From the NCBI GenBank assembly GCA_028868375.1, contig JAGWUP010000004.1, positions 62,001-126,000 on the forward strand: a stretch of 64,000 nucleotides of DNA, written 5' to 3'. Of the stretch, positions 51,878 through 61,017 are shown piece after piece; position 1 is the stretch's first letter; each line of letters starts with the position of its first letter. The notes under the pieces are model-generated. The model saw only the letters and a list, made by a program, of their open reading frames with translations. It did not search any database and was not told the origin of the DNA. The position numbers and the translations under genes were made by a program. Source of the stretch: Elusimicrobiota bacterium (GTDB lineage Bacteria > Elusimicrobiota > Elusimicrobia > UBA1565 > UBA9628).

Positions 51878-53030
51878 GAAACGCCAGACGTTGCTGTCTC
51901 GCTTCGGACGCCTGGTCGCGGCCGAAAGCCGTCTTGACGGCCTGCTGACGATCATCGCCGAGGAGGTCCGCCACATTCTCGCGGCCGACCGCTGCTCGGT
52001 GTTCCTGGTCGATCCCTACAAGGGCGAGCTGTGGACCAAGGTCTCCGTCGGCGCCAACGAAAAGGTCCTGCGCATCCCCATGGGCCAGGGCATCGCGGGC
52101 TTCGTGGCCAAGACCGGCAGCGCGGTCAACATCCGCGACGCCTACCGAGACACCCGCTTCACGCAGGACTTGGACCGCGTCACCGGCTACCAGACGCGCT
52201 CCGTCCTGGCCGTGCCGCTGCGCGGCCGCGACGGCAAGGCGGTCGGGGTCTTCGAGGTGCTCAACAAGGGCAAGGGCGCCTTCACCGACGAGGACGAGGG
52301 CCTGCTGCGCATCCTGGCGACGATGGCGGCGTCCTTCATCGAGAACGCCTCCCTCTACGAGGACCTTCGGCGCTCGCATCTGGAGACGATCTACCGCATG
52401 GCCTTGGTCGCCGAGTTCCGGGACCAGAAGGACACCGGCCGCCATCTGCGCCGCATGAGCCGCTTCTCCGGGATACTGGCGCGCTCCCTGGGCATGAGCT
52501 ACCAGGAGGCCGAGGACATCCGCTACGCCTCGCCCCTGCACGACGTGGGCAAGGTCGCCATCCCCGACTCGATCCTGCGCAAGCCCGGCAAGCTGACCGC
52601 CGAGGAATACGAGGAGATGAAGCGCCACACGATCTACGGCAGCCAGATGCTCTCCAACGCCGAAAGCCGCCTGCTGCGCCTGGCCGGCAAGATCGCCATC
52701 GCCCACCACGAGCATTTCGACGGCTCCGGGTATCCCTACCACCTCAAGGGTGAGGCGATCCCGATAGAGGCGCGCATCGTCTCCGTGGCCGACGTCTTCG
52801 ACGCCCTGGTCTCCAAGCGCGTCTACAAGGGCGCCTGGACCGTCGAGGACGCCCTCAAGTACATCCGCAACGAGGAGGGCAAGCTCTTCGATCCCCGCGT
52901 CAGCGACTGCCTGGGCAAGAGCTTCGACGAGGTGCTGGCCGCGATGGAGGAGGAAAACCGCCGCTTCCTGGAGGAAGAGGCCGGCATGTCCTCCTTGCCC
53001 GGAGCCGTTCGGGCGGCCGAGCGCCGCTAG
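51855..53030 (+). CDS. GAF-HD-GYP domain protein
   Basis: 391 residues. A GAF domain lies at about 20-165 (DRCSVFLVDPYKGELWTKVS, PMGQGIAGFVAKTG, VPLRGRDGKAVGVFEVLN). The HD-GYP domain covers about 190-370 with LHDVGKVAIPD, HTIYGSQML, HHEHFDGSGYP and VSVADVFDALVSKRVYK; the metal ligands of c-di-GMP phosphodiesterases are all visible. It may sense a small molecule and lower cyclic dinucleotides. It is the last gene of the coupled run and overlaps the convergent antiporter gene by four bases. I chose the ATG at 51855. Confidence 0.92.
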   Translation: MGRRQELEKRQTLLSRFGRLVAAESRLDGLLTIIAEEVRHILAADRCSVFLVDPYKGELWTKVSVGANEKVLRIPMGQGIAGFVAKTGSAVNIRDAYRDTRFTQDLDRVTGYQTRSVLAVPLRGRDGKAVGVFEVLNKGKGAFTDEDEGLLRILATMAASFIENASLYEDLRRSHLETIYRMALVAEFRDQKDTGRHLRRMSRFSGILARSLGMSYQEAEDIRYASPLHDVGKVAIPDSILRKPGKLTAEEYEEMKRHTIYGSQMLSNAESRLLRLAGKIAIAHHEHFDGSGYPYHLKGEAIPIEARIVSVADVFDALVSKRVYKGAWTVEDALKYIRNEEGKLFDPRVSDCLGKSFDEVLAAMEEENRRFLEEEAGMSSLPGAVRAAERR

Positions 53031-54214
53031 CGCGGGCTCAGGGCCTCGCGCAGGATGTTGCGGGCCTGCGCCCGGTTGACGGGCCGCGCCAGCAGCAGCA
53101 GGGCTCCCGCAAAGAAGATGGCGGAGAGTCCGTCCCGCTCGAGGACGGAGCGCAGGAACGGCTGCGGCAAGAACAGCGCCGCCAGGACGGCGGCCTCCTT
53201 CCAGGTGAAGCGGCGGTCCAGCAGCAACGCCAGCCCGAAGAGAGACTGGGCCGCGGTCAGCAGGATCTCGCGCCGCTGCAGGGCGTCCAAGGGCATCGCG
53301 GCGGGGGAGCCCGCCGAGACGGCGTAGACCAGGGGGATCATGCCGACCAGCAAGGTCCACTGGCTGACCTTGGAGGAGACCAAGACGCGCAGGCCGGCCT
53401 TGGCCCGCCCCTTCCAGGCGAAGAGCACGGCCACCGTGAACTCGGGGGCCTCGGAGGCCAGGGGGGCGACCCACTGCACGAGGAAGAAGCGGTTGAAGTG
53501 AAGGGCCTGGCCCGCGGCGAGCAGCCCCTCGGCGAAGGGCTTGGCGGCCAGATAGATCGAGACGGCGGAGAAAACGAAGAGCCCGGCGACGCAGAGGCGG
53601 CGCGGCCGCGTCGGCAGCAGGCCCAAGGCGGCGGCGGGGCCTTCCAGCCCCAGCTCCTCCTCGGCGCCGCCCAGGCTTTTGGCATACCAGATGAAGATCA
53701 GGGAGAAGACGGCGAAGTCTCCCAAGGAAAGCGTTCCCTTGAGCGGGATGATCAGGGCGTAGAGGCTGGCGGCGGCCAGGGCCGTCAGGTCGACGGAGAG
53801 GTCGCGGCCGACGTGGATTTCCTCGCGCCGGCGCGTCAGCCAGACCACCGCCAGCACGCTGGCCCAGCCCAAGCCGATGAGCAGGCGGTTGGCGCCGGTC
53901 ATGTTCGCGGTGGCCAGCGGCGCGTAGGACGGCGCGCGGCCCGCGCGCCAGGCGAAGTAAATGTCGACCGCGTACTCCGGCAGCACCGCGACGACGGCCA
54001 GCGCCGCCAGCGCCAAGCCCTGCGGCACGTCCAGCTCCGCCGCCTCGCCGGCCCAGGATAACAGGAAGGCCGCGCCCAGCACGGACAAGCCCGCCCACAG
54101 GGCCGAGGGCCAGCCCGCGGCCGGGGGCGCCAAATACTGCCGCAGCGGCCACTGCAGGCAGGCGGCTGCCGCCAGCAGCATCGGGGCGGCGGCGCGCGCG
54201 CGCGGGCTCCTCAT
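53027..54214 (-). CDS. Sodium/calcium exchanger-family membrane protein
   Basis: 395 residues with about eleven hydrophobic segments. The two alpha-repeats are recognisable: ALAVVAVLPEYAVDIYFAWRAG with NMTGANRLLIG, and WVAPLASEAPEFTVAVLFAWKG with SSKVSQWTLLVG; each has the acidic residue of the P-E-[YF] ion-binding motif. It probably exchanges Ca2+ or another cation for Na+ or H+ in the inner membrane. A long loop separates the halves. Divergent from tRNA-Gly. Confidence 0.85.
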   Translation of the reverse strand: MRSPRARAAAPMLLAAAACLQWPLRQYLAPPAAGWPSALWAGLSVLGAAFLLSWAGEAAELDVPQGLALAALAVVAVLPEYAVDIYFAWRAGRAPSYAPLATANMTGANRLLIGLGWASVLAVVWLTRRREEIHVGRDLSVDLTALAAASLYALIIPLKGTLSLGDFAVFSLIFIWYAKSLGGAEEELGLEGPAAALGLLPTRPRRLCVAGLFVFSAVSIYLAAKPFAEGLLAAGQALHFNRFFLVQWVAPLASEAPEFTVAVLFAWKGRAKAGLRVLVSSKVSQWTLLVGMIPLVYAVSAGSPAAMPLDALQRREILLTAAQSLFGLALLLDRRFTWKEAAVLAALFLPQPFLRSVLERDGLSAIFFAGALLLLARPVNRAQARNILREALSPR

Positions 54215-54264
54215 GCGTATAGCTTAGCGATTTTGTATACTCTCGCTTAAGCTCAACCTACCAC

Positions 54265-54338
54265 GCGGGCGTGGTTCAATGGTAGAACGGGTCCTTGCCA
54301 AGGATCAGACGGCGGTTCGATTCCGCTCGCCCGCTCCA
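54265..54338 (+). tRNA. tRNA-Gly (GCC)
   Basis: Acceptor stem GCGGGCG/CGCCCGC, D arm with GGTTCAATGGTAGA, anticodon loop reading GCC, T arm GCGGTTCGATTCCGC, discriminator T and encoded CCA. TATACT about 24 bases upstream is a likely -10. Confidence 0.96.
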
Positions 54339-54354
54339 GTTTCCCGCGGTTTTC

Positions 54355-56568
54355 TCAGGCGTGATGGGCGACTTCGCGCGCCCATTTCTCCACCCACAGC
54401 AGGATCTGCGTCATCGGGAATTTCCCGAACCAGCGCGGGAAGACCGAGGAGCCGATGACGTAGGTCCTGTTCGTCTCGTTGAGGCGGAAACGCGGATCGA
54501 CGACGCCGTCGGGATCGCCCGCCGGGGCCATGTTGGTGCCGCCGCCCTCGTGGTGGCTAAAGACGTTGTCCTCGATCCACTTCTCTTCTTGCCCGGCGGG
54601 GACGTCCGGCCCCGGACGGTCCTCCGTCACGCTGGGCATCAGGCCCATGAGCTCCCTGGCGAAGCGCACGCCCACGGCGAGCCTCTTGAGGCCCTCCGGG
54701 GTGATGTTGCGGTAATTGACGATCGGCTGAGCGCCGGGATCGGCGGAGCGCAGCTCGACCGTGCCGTCGACGGCGCCGTTGTTGGTGTGGAGCACCAGGA
54801 CGCTGATCGCGTTCTCGCCTATAAGCGAGCGCTCGGCAAAGCCGTACTCCCAGCCGCGAAAGAAGACGGGCAGGCCGATGATCTTGAGGTCCGTGTTCTC
54901 GACGTCCGGCCCGGAGCGCAGCTCGAAGCTGAACAATTGCCCGTTGTTGCCGTAGAGGCCGCCGTGGCCGCTGGCCTCGTAGCTCCGGTATGCCGGGTCC
55001 TGCCGGTCGAAGGTGAAGCCCGCGCCCTTAAAGAGCGAGAAGGGTTTGTTCGCCCTGCCGGTCACGGTGGCCTCGACCCTGTCGTGCAGGCCCTTGCCGA
55101 CGCGAGGCATGTGGCGCAGGGCGTCGATGCCGTGCCGGGCGAGCGCCTCTCGGTCGCCGAGGCCCGAGCGCATCAGGATCGCCGGGGTTTCATGCGCGCC
55201 GGCGGCCAGGACCAGGCTGGCCTGGCCCAGGGGCAGCTCGACGCGCAATGGCGGCGGGGCTGTTTGATGCTTGGGGTCGGCGCCGTTTTGATGGGCGCCC
55301 AGCAGCAGTTCGATGCCGGCAGGGTCCAGCTTGCCGTTGGCGCCCTCTACGAAATGGACGCGCGAGACCAGAGCGCCGTCTAGCACGGTGACGTTGGCGC
55401 CCCTGGCCATCGCCCGCCTCAGATAGGCCCCGGGCCTGTCGCGCTGGCCGTCGCGAATCATCAGCGGCGTCCAGGACAGGCCGGGCTTGCCCAGCGAGGC
55501 GCTGTGGTTGCAATCGAACAGAGAGACGATGAGATGGAAGGTCTCCTTGGCGAGGTGGCGAAATTGCATCCTCGCGGCGGCCAGCGCCGCCTGCCGGACC
55601 AAGCCGTCCCGGGCGAACAGCCAAAGGTCGCGCAGGCCCGGCCTGGACAGGGCGATGCCGCCCTCGAAGGAGAGCCCGCCGGGGTTAAGCCAGCGGCGCA
55701 GGCCCAGGGACTTGGCCAGGAAATGCGCGGCCTTCAGATCGGGGCGATAAGCCGCCTGGAAGATGGCGTCGAACAGGGGCCACAGGCGCGTGGCCGAGAA
55801 GCTGTCGTCTCCGAGCTTTTTGGCGAAGGCGTCCAATTCCGAGCGGAACGGGTACTCGATGAACATCCCGTTGACCTCCCCGCTGCCGCCGATGCCTTGC
55901 CCGCGGGCGTAGGGGATGCCCTCGGGGCTTTCCGCGCCGCCGGGGACGTAGCGGGCGTTGCTTGCGTCCTCGCCGGGATCGTCGTGCTGTTGGACCCGGT
56001 AATCGAGGCCCGTGTCGTTGCGTGGGGCGCCCGCGTCGGCGGCGAAGGCCCAGCCCGCGGGGACGTCCGGATAGACCGTGCGGCTATCGGGGCCGGCCTC
56101 GATGAGCAGCACCCTGGCTTTCGGGTCCAGCTCCGCCAGGCGCGCGGCGGCCCAACTTCCGGCGAAGCCACCGCCCGCGATCACGTGCGTGAAGCCGCCG
56201 CCCTCGAAAATGCGCTCCAGCACCGCGGCTTGCTGGTCCGGCCGCTCCAGGCCCCGCGCGGCCAGCTCGACGCCGGACAAATAGCGGGGGCCGGCCTTCG
56301 CCGCGTCGGCAGGGAGCGCGCCCAGCGCAGCCTGCTCGGGGCCGGGCAGAGGCGCGGCGACCGCGGCGCCGGGCAAGGGCGGGATGGTCAGAGGCGCGGC
56401 GGCCGGGGGCGCGCCGGCTTGCAGGCCGGGCGCCGCGACGGCAAGAGGCCCCGCGGCGTTCAATGGCTCCGTGATGCCGGCCGCCTCCCCGAAGGCAAAC
56501 GGCGCCAACAGGGCGAGGCTCAGCGCGGCGAAGAAAAATCGTGTCGAGAGCGTGGTTGTCTTAGGCAT
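54355..56568 (-). CDS. Exported GMC-type oxidoreductase
   Basis: 737 residues. Signal peptide at 1-30 (FFFAALSLALLAPFAFGEA), then an Ala/Pro/Leu-rich linker to about 100 and RIFEGG at 119-124. The FAD domain begins with HVIAGGGFAGSWAAARL (128-144) and LLIEAGP with Glu157. Later, YARGQGIGGSGEVNG, VLAAGAHETPAILMRSGLG and the terminal HHEGGGTNM plus GSSVFPRW give the GMC oxidoreductase pattern with its catalytic His. It probably oxidises an alcohol or sterol-like substrate in the periplasm. The start is fixed by the signal peptide and GAGAAT 7 bases upstream. Confidence 0.82.
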   Translation of the reverse strand: MPKTTTLSTRFFFAALSLALLAPFAFGEAAGITEPLNAAGPLAVAAPGLQAGAPPAAAPLTIPPLPGAAVAAPLPGPEQAALGALPADAAKAGPRYLSGVELAARGLERPDQQAAVLERIFEGGGFTHVIAGGGFAGSWAAARLAELDPKARVLLIEAGPDSRTVYPDVPAGWAFAADAGAPRNDTGLDYRVQQHDDPGEDASNARYVPGGAESPEGIPYARGQGIGGSGEVNGMFIEYPFRSELDAFAKKLGDDSFSATRLWPLFDAIFQAAYRPDLKAAHFLAKSLGLRRWLNPGGLSFEGGIALSRPGLRDLWLFARDGLVRQAALAAARMQFRHLAKETFHLIVSLFDCNHSASLGKPGLSWTPLMIRDGQRDRPGAYLRRAMARGANVTVLDGALVSRVHFVEGANGKLDPAGIELLLGAHQNGADPKHQTAPPPLRVELPLGQASLVLAAGAHETPAILMRSGLGDREALARHGIDALRHMPRVGKGLHDRVEATVTGRANKPFSLFKGAGFTFDRQDPAYRSYEASGHGGLYGNNGQLFSFELRSGPDVENTDLKIIGLPVFFRGWEYGFAERSLIGENAISVLVLHTNNGAVDGTVELRSADPGAQPIVNYRNITPEGLKRLAVGVRFARELMGLMPSVTEDRPGPDVPAGQEEKWIEDNVFSHHEGGGTNMAPAGDPDGVVDPRFRLNETNRTYVIGSSVFPRWFGKFPMTQILLWVEKWAREVAHHA

Positions 56569-56660
56569 GGCGCCGATTCTCGGATATTTTAGTTCCTGCC
56601 CGAAGGGCCAAAAGTCCCAATCGCGCGGCGTTTTTGGGCCCAAGCCTGCTGGGCTCGAGC

Positions 56661-57502
56661 CTACCCCGGTTCTTGGGCGAGAAACCGCCCGTCGCGGCGG
56701 ACGATTTTCGCCGAGCGCGGGCCTTTGTCGTGCTGGAACAGCACGGTCCAACTCTCGGCGGCGGCGCGCGTGAGCAGGCCGCGCTTGGCCTCCAGCGTGT
56801 CGAGGGGATAGAGGTCGTAGCCCATGACATAAGGCAGGGGCACGTGGGCGCGCGTGGGGATCAGGTCTCCCATGTAGATCGCCGTCTCGCCCTCGGATTG
56901 GATCAGCACGGCTTGATGGCCGCGGGTATGCCCGCCGGTGCGCAGCAACGTCAGGCCGGGCTCCAGCTCGCAGTCGCCGTCGACCAGCTCCAAGCGCTTG
57001 CCGTCGTCCAAGGGGGCGAAGTTCTGCTGCAGGTAGCTGGCCGCGTTGCGCTCGTGGGGATGGGTGGCGTCCTCCCATTCCCAGCGCTGGACGAGGTAGC
57101 GCGCCTTCGGGAAGGCCGCGACGGGCTTTCCGTCCTCGCCGAATTCCGTGTCCCCGCCGGCATGGTCGAAGTGCAGGTGGGTGTTGACGACCAGGTCGAC
57201 GTCGTCGGGATTAAGGCCCAGCGCCTTGAGCTCGCCGCGCAGGGTGAGCGGGCGCTCGACGCAGTAGATGCGCTTGAACTTCTCGTCGCGATCGTACTTC
57301 GAGGACAGCCCGGTGTCGATGAGCGCGTTGCGGCCGCGCGGGGTGCGGATGAGCAGCGCCCCCAGCGCCAGGAGGATGCGGTTGCCCTCGTCGGGCGGCT
57401 CCTGGCGGCACCACAGGGTCTTGGGGATCGTGCCGTACATCGCCCCGCCGTCCAGCCGGAAGGTCCCGTCGCTGACGAGCCGGACCTCGAAGCGCCCGAT
57501 TC

Positions 57503-57506
<4 letters not shown>
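56661..57506 (-). CDS. Metallo-beta-lactamase-fold hydrolase
   Basis: 281 residues. [10 protein letters not shown] gives the H-x-H-x-D-H metal site, followed by [16 protein letters not shown] and FQHD, so both zinc sites look complete. The overall layout ([15 protein letters not shown] start, ALIDTGL) resembles N-acyl homoserine lactonase and related hydrolases; the substrate is not known. The GTG start overlaps the stop of the SEC-C gene (GTGA), and the frame upstream of it is only antisense-like reading through that gene. Confidence 0.9.
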
Positions 57507-57952
<446 letters not shown>

Positions 57953-57971
57953 GAGCACCTCGCAAAACCGG

Positions 57972-58058
57972 CGGAAGGGGGGGGATTCGAACCCCCGATA
58001 CCCGTTAGGATATAACAGTTTTCGAGACTGTCGGTTTCAACCGCTCACCCACCCTTCC
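57972..58058 (-). tRNA. tRNA-Ser (CGA)
   Basis: 87 bases with the long variable arm of serine tRNAs. Acceptor GGAAGGG/CCCTTCC, anticodon stem-loop ACAGT-CTCGAAA-ACTGT giving CGA, T arm GGGGGTTCGAATCCCCC. CCA is not encoded. Confidence 0.95.
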
Positions 58059-58129
58059 AGCAGGCAGTCCGACGCGGCCTGCCGGGCTATTTTAGCACAG
58101 ACGCCAGCAACATCGCGTCGGGCGAAGGA

Positions 58130-59860
58130 TCATGGGGCCTTAAAGCCGCCGGCGCGCATGAACGTGTCGTACAAGCCCGATTGAATCAAGAACATCGTCA
58201 TCACGCGGACAAGAGGGCTGCCGCGTTGAAATTCCTCCCTCGCGCGCCGCTGGGCGGAGGCTACTTTTTGCTGGGCGGTAGGATTGTCGAACAGCAATGG
58301 GTCCTGCGACCAGTCGTGAAGGAGCATCCTCAGCTCCTGGCGTTCACCAAACGGCGGGGAGCCGATGTAATTGTAATAAGCGCCGGCCACGGCCAGAAAA
58401 GGATCCGTCTCCTGAAGAAGCAAGGGCCAATGGATGATGTCGAACGGCAGCAGCGCCCGCAGCGCGTTTTCCTGGGCGCGATCCAACATCTCCCGCATCT
58501 TCCGGCGAACGCCGCGGTGAACGGTTCTGAACTCGTCGCCGATCAGGTTTGGGGCGTCGTAGATGCCCAGCCGCGCGCCAACCCATTTCTTGATGCTTTC
58601 CGTCGGGCTCGTGGGGTCCAGCAGCGCTGAAAATAAAAATTTGGACCAGTCCGCGAGTTCATAGCGATCCATCGCGCTGAAGGAAGGCGTGTCGACGATG
58701 GAAGCGCCCTCTTGGACTATCCCGAACATATGAGCCGCCGTCTCCAGGCGGCGCTGGCGCTCCATCGCCGCCAGCGCGTAGGCCAGCGCCTGGGCGTCCG
58801 AGGCGAGGGACGGCAGGGGCCGGACGACATGGACATGCAGGTGGTTCAGCGTCAATCCCGCCGCGTCGGCGAAATTCCATGCCTCCTCGCTCATCTGTCC
58901 GGCGCGGAAGTTCGAGCGCAGGTGCAGCTCGATGTGTTTTAGATTCCGTGTGTCGGAGTGAGCCACGAATTCGACGTGGCTTTCGAGAATGCGGGAAACG
59001 TCGATCTGGTGGACGCCTGTTTGGCGCAGGACGCCGAACAGGATCGTCGGCTGCGCGATCGAGATCGTGATGTTTTTCCTCGTCCTCAACCCCTCGATCC
59101 GCCGGGAATTTTCGAAATTCGCGTCTTGCCGCGCTGCCGCATGGACGATCAAAGCCCGCTGCTCTTCGGCCGTCAGCGCGTCCCAGGGCAGTTCGAGATT
59201 TTGAATCGGGTCCCCGAATCCCGAGAGCCTGAGCGAAATCGAGTCAGGGAGGGGAGTCGTCTCCAGCAGGCTTCCGATCGTTCCATCGACCGTCGTCAGC
59301 AGCCGGACGGAGGCTAAATCCAGCGGAATTTCCAATTCGACCGCCGAATCCACTGGAGAGCCGTCGGCGTGCCATAGGCGTTCCACGCGCTCGCCGGGCG
59401 AAACGCGCGCCTCGAACGGCCGCGACAGGGCGACGCCGTCGAAGAGGCGGCGGGCGAGCTCTTGCGCCGATTCCGGCGTTCGCGCGCCGCCGCGAGCGCG
59501 TTCAAAGATTTTAGGGCCGATCGCCTCTGCCAGCGCCGCGGCGACTCGAGGAGAATCCAGGTGAGGCAGATTGTTTAATCGCTCCAGGAAATCCGCTCCC
59601 GGATCCGGCGTGTCCGGCAGTGTTTCGATTTCCCCGCCGGGATCCGGGAAAGCCGGCAGGCCGGGCACGACCAGCGCGCGAGTCATCTGCCATGGCGGAA
59701 GAGTTTCTGGCGGCAGCAGTTGTGCCGGGTGGAGGGCAGACGGCTCCCCGATCAGCGCGGCGGTCGGCTCCAACACAGCCGGCGCGTCAGGCCGGGAGCA
59801 CCAAGCGTTCGGGACGGCGCCGATCAGCGTGAGCGTCAACAGCGACGACAAGAGGGGCAT
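58130..59860 (-). CDS. Exported protein of unknown function with RRLFDG motif
   Basis: 576 residues. Signal peptide PLLSSLLTLTLIGAVPNAW, then a Pro/Leu-rich linker to about 85. RRLFDG lies at 137-142, a close relative of the RIFDA and RIFEGG motifs in the exported Clp-like and GMC proteins. Residues 150-330 look beta-rich and contain HIELHLRSNF and the histidine cluster NHLHVHV near 375; the rest is helical (MEREMLDRAQENALRALLPF-like composition). I recognise no family. Its GC content is lower than the neighbours. TATTCT lies 7 bases before the ATG. Confidence 0.65.
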   Translation of the reverse strand: MPLLSSLLTLTLIGAVPNAWCSRPDAPAVLEPTAALIGEPSALHPAQLLPPETLPPWQMTRALVVPGLPAFPDPGGEIETLPDTPDPGADFLERLNNLPHLDSPRVAAALAEAIGPKIFERARGGARTPESAQELARRLFDGVALSRPFEARVSPGERVERLWHADGSPVDSAVELEIPLDLASVRLLTTVDGTIGSLLETTPLPDSISLRLSGFGDPIQNLELPWDALTAEEQRALIVHAAARQDANFENSRRIEGLRTRKNITISIAQPTILFGVLRQTGVHQIDVSRILESHVEFVAHSDTRNLKHIELHLRSNFRAGQMSEEAWNFADAAGLTLNHLHVHVVRPLPSLASDAQALAYALAAMERQRRLETAAHMFGIVQEGASIVDTPSFSAMDRYELADWSKFLFSALLDPTSPTESIKKWVGARLGIYDAPNLIGDEFRTVHRGVRRKMREMLDRAQENALRALLPFDIIHWPLLLQETDPFLAVAGAYYNYIGSPPFGERQELRMLLHDWSQDPLLFDNPTAQQKVASAQRRAREEFQRGSPLVRVMTMFLIQSGLYDTFMRAGGFKAP

Positions 59861-59978
59861 TCTCTCAAGAATAGCCGGCCGGTCTGAAGAAGCGAGGGCC
59901 CTTGGGCCCCCTCGACTCCAGGTCCATTGCCGGGCGCCGGCGCCCTCATCGACCGAGGCGGCCGCCGCGCGCAAACGA

Positions 59979-59984
59979 TAGAAT
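59979..59984 (+). promoter_or_regulatory. -10 box TAGAAT, leaderless start
   Basis: TAGAAT ends 7 bases before the ATG at 59992; no Shine-Dalgarno. The 131-base gap to the divergent exported-protein gene contains both -10 boxes. Confidence 0.5.
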
Positions 59985-59991
59985 AAGGCCG

Positions 59992-61017
59992 ATGTCTGAG
60001 CATGCGCTTTCCATCGCCTTGGCGGCGGCTATCGCCGGCGGCCGGCCGGCCGCCTCCGCGCCGCGAGTCCGCAGGCTCGCGCTTCCGGCCGCGGAGATCG
60101 CCGCGCCGGCGCTGGCCGCAGCCGCGTTGCCGCCGTTGCCGGGCTTGGCCGCGGACGCGCTCGCGGCTTGCGCCGGCCTCGGCGCCCCGGAGCGATCTTT
60201 GGCCAAGCCGGCGGCGACGGCGCTGGGCGTGGCGGCGCAAGCGGCGCGTCGCGTCGGCGCCAATCCAGGGACGGCCGAGTCCGACAGCAGCCGCGCCGAT
60301 TTCACGTCGCCGGCGGCCGCCGCGGGCCGCGGCGAGGTGGCGGCCCTGGCTCGTCGCTGGCGGCGGATCGGCTGGCTGCAGACCCATGTCGCTACCCTGC
60401 GGCGGCGGCGCGATGGGGAGGAAGACCTGGCCGAGCGGGGGCGACTGCACCACGACCTCAAGCGGGCCCGCTCGGAGCTACTCCGCCTGCGCCGAAGCGA
60501 CGAGTTCCAAGGCGGAATCCACGCGGCCTTGTCCAGCGCCGGCCTGGTTGAGCTGGCGCGCGAGGCCGAGCCTTTGGACCGCGCCGCCGCGGCGCTGCGC
60601 CGTGCGGCGGGATTGCTGGGGCCCTCGGCTCTATGGAGCCTGGGGGACGCGGCGACGTCGGGCTGGTTGTCGGCGGCGCTGGGCGCCTTTAAGCGGCGTT
60701 CGCTGCGGGGAATCGACGAAGAGCTGGAGCGCGCCGGACGGGAGGCGGAGGCCGCCGGCGTCGACCTTGGCCTGGGGGCGTTTTGCATGCGGCGCGGCGC
60801 GGCCCTGCCGGCGGCGGTGGACCTGGCCTTCTCCCGGCTGCTGCCGAGGTCTTGGGGGCTGCTCGATTTCGGACGCCTGGACCGCCTCCAACGCTTGATC
60901 GCCGAGGCCGCGCGGCGCTGCGAGAAGTCCCAACGCGCCCTGTTGCGGGCGGCCCCAAAGACGCCGGAGTTTCCCCGAGTCGAGCGGGTTCCTCGCGTCG
61001 AGCGCGATGGTCCTTGA
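59992..61017 (+). CDS. Ala-rich protein of unknown function
   Basis: 341 residues. The N-terminal 90 residues are Ala/Pro/Leu-rich (IAAPALAAAALPPLPGLAAD), similar in composition to the linkers of the exported proteins, with only a weak signal-like start (ALSIALAAAIAGG). Residues 115-330 are Arg/Leu/Glu-rich and probably helical or coiled coil (HHDLKRARSELLRLRRSDE, IDEELERAGREAEAAGVDL). No family is recognised. Codon use is normal for this genome through to the stop, although the last 387 bases overlap the opposite radical SAM frame. A TAGAAT box supports the start. Confidence 0.6.
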   Translation: MSEHALSIALAAAIAGGRPAASAPRVRRLALPAAEIAAPALAAAALPPLPGLAADALAACAGLGAPERSLAKPAATALGVAAQAARRVGANPGTAESDSSRADFTSPAAAAGRGEVAALARRWRRIGWLQTHVATLRRRRDGEEDLAERGRLHHDLKRARSELLRLRRSDEFQGGIHAALSSAGLVELAREAEPLDRAAAALRRAAGLLGPSALWSLGDAATSGWLSAALGAFKRRSLRGIDEELERAGREAEAAGVDLGLGAFCMRRGAALPAAVDLAFSRLLPRSWGLLDFGRLDRLQRLIAEAARRCEKSQRALLRAAPKTPEFPRVERVPRVERDGP

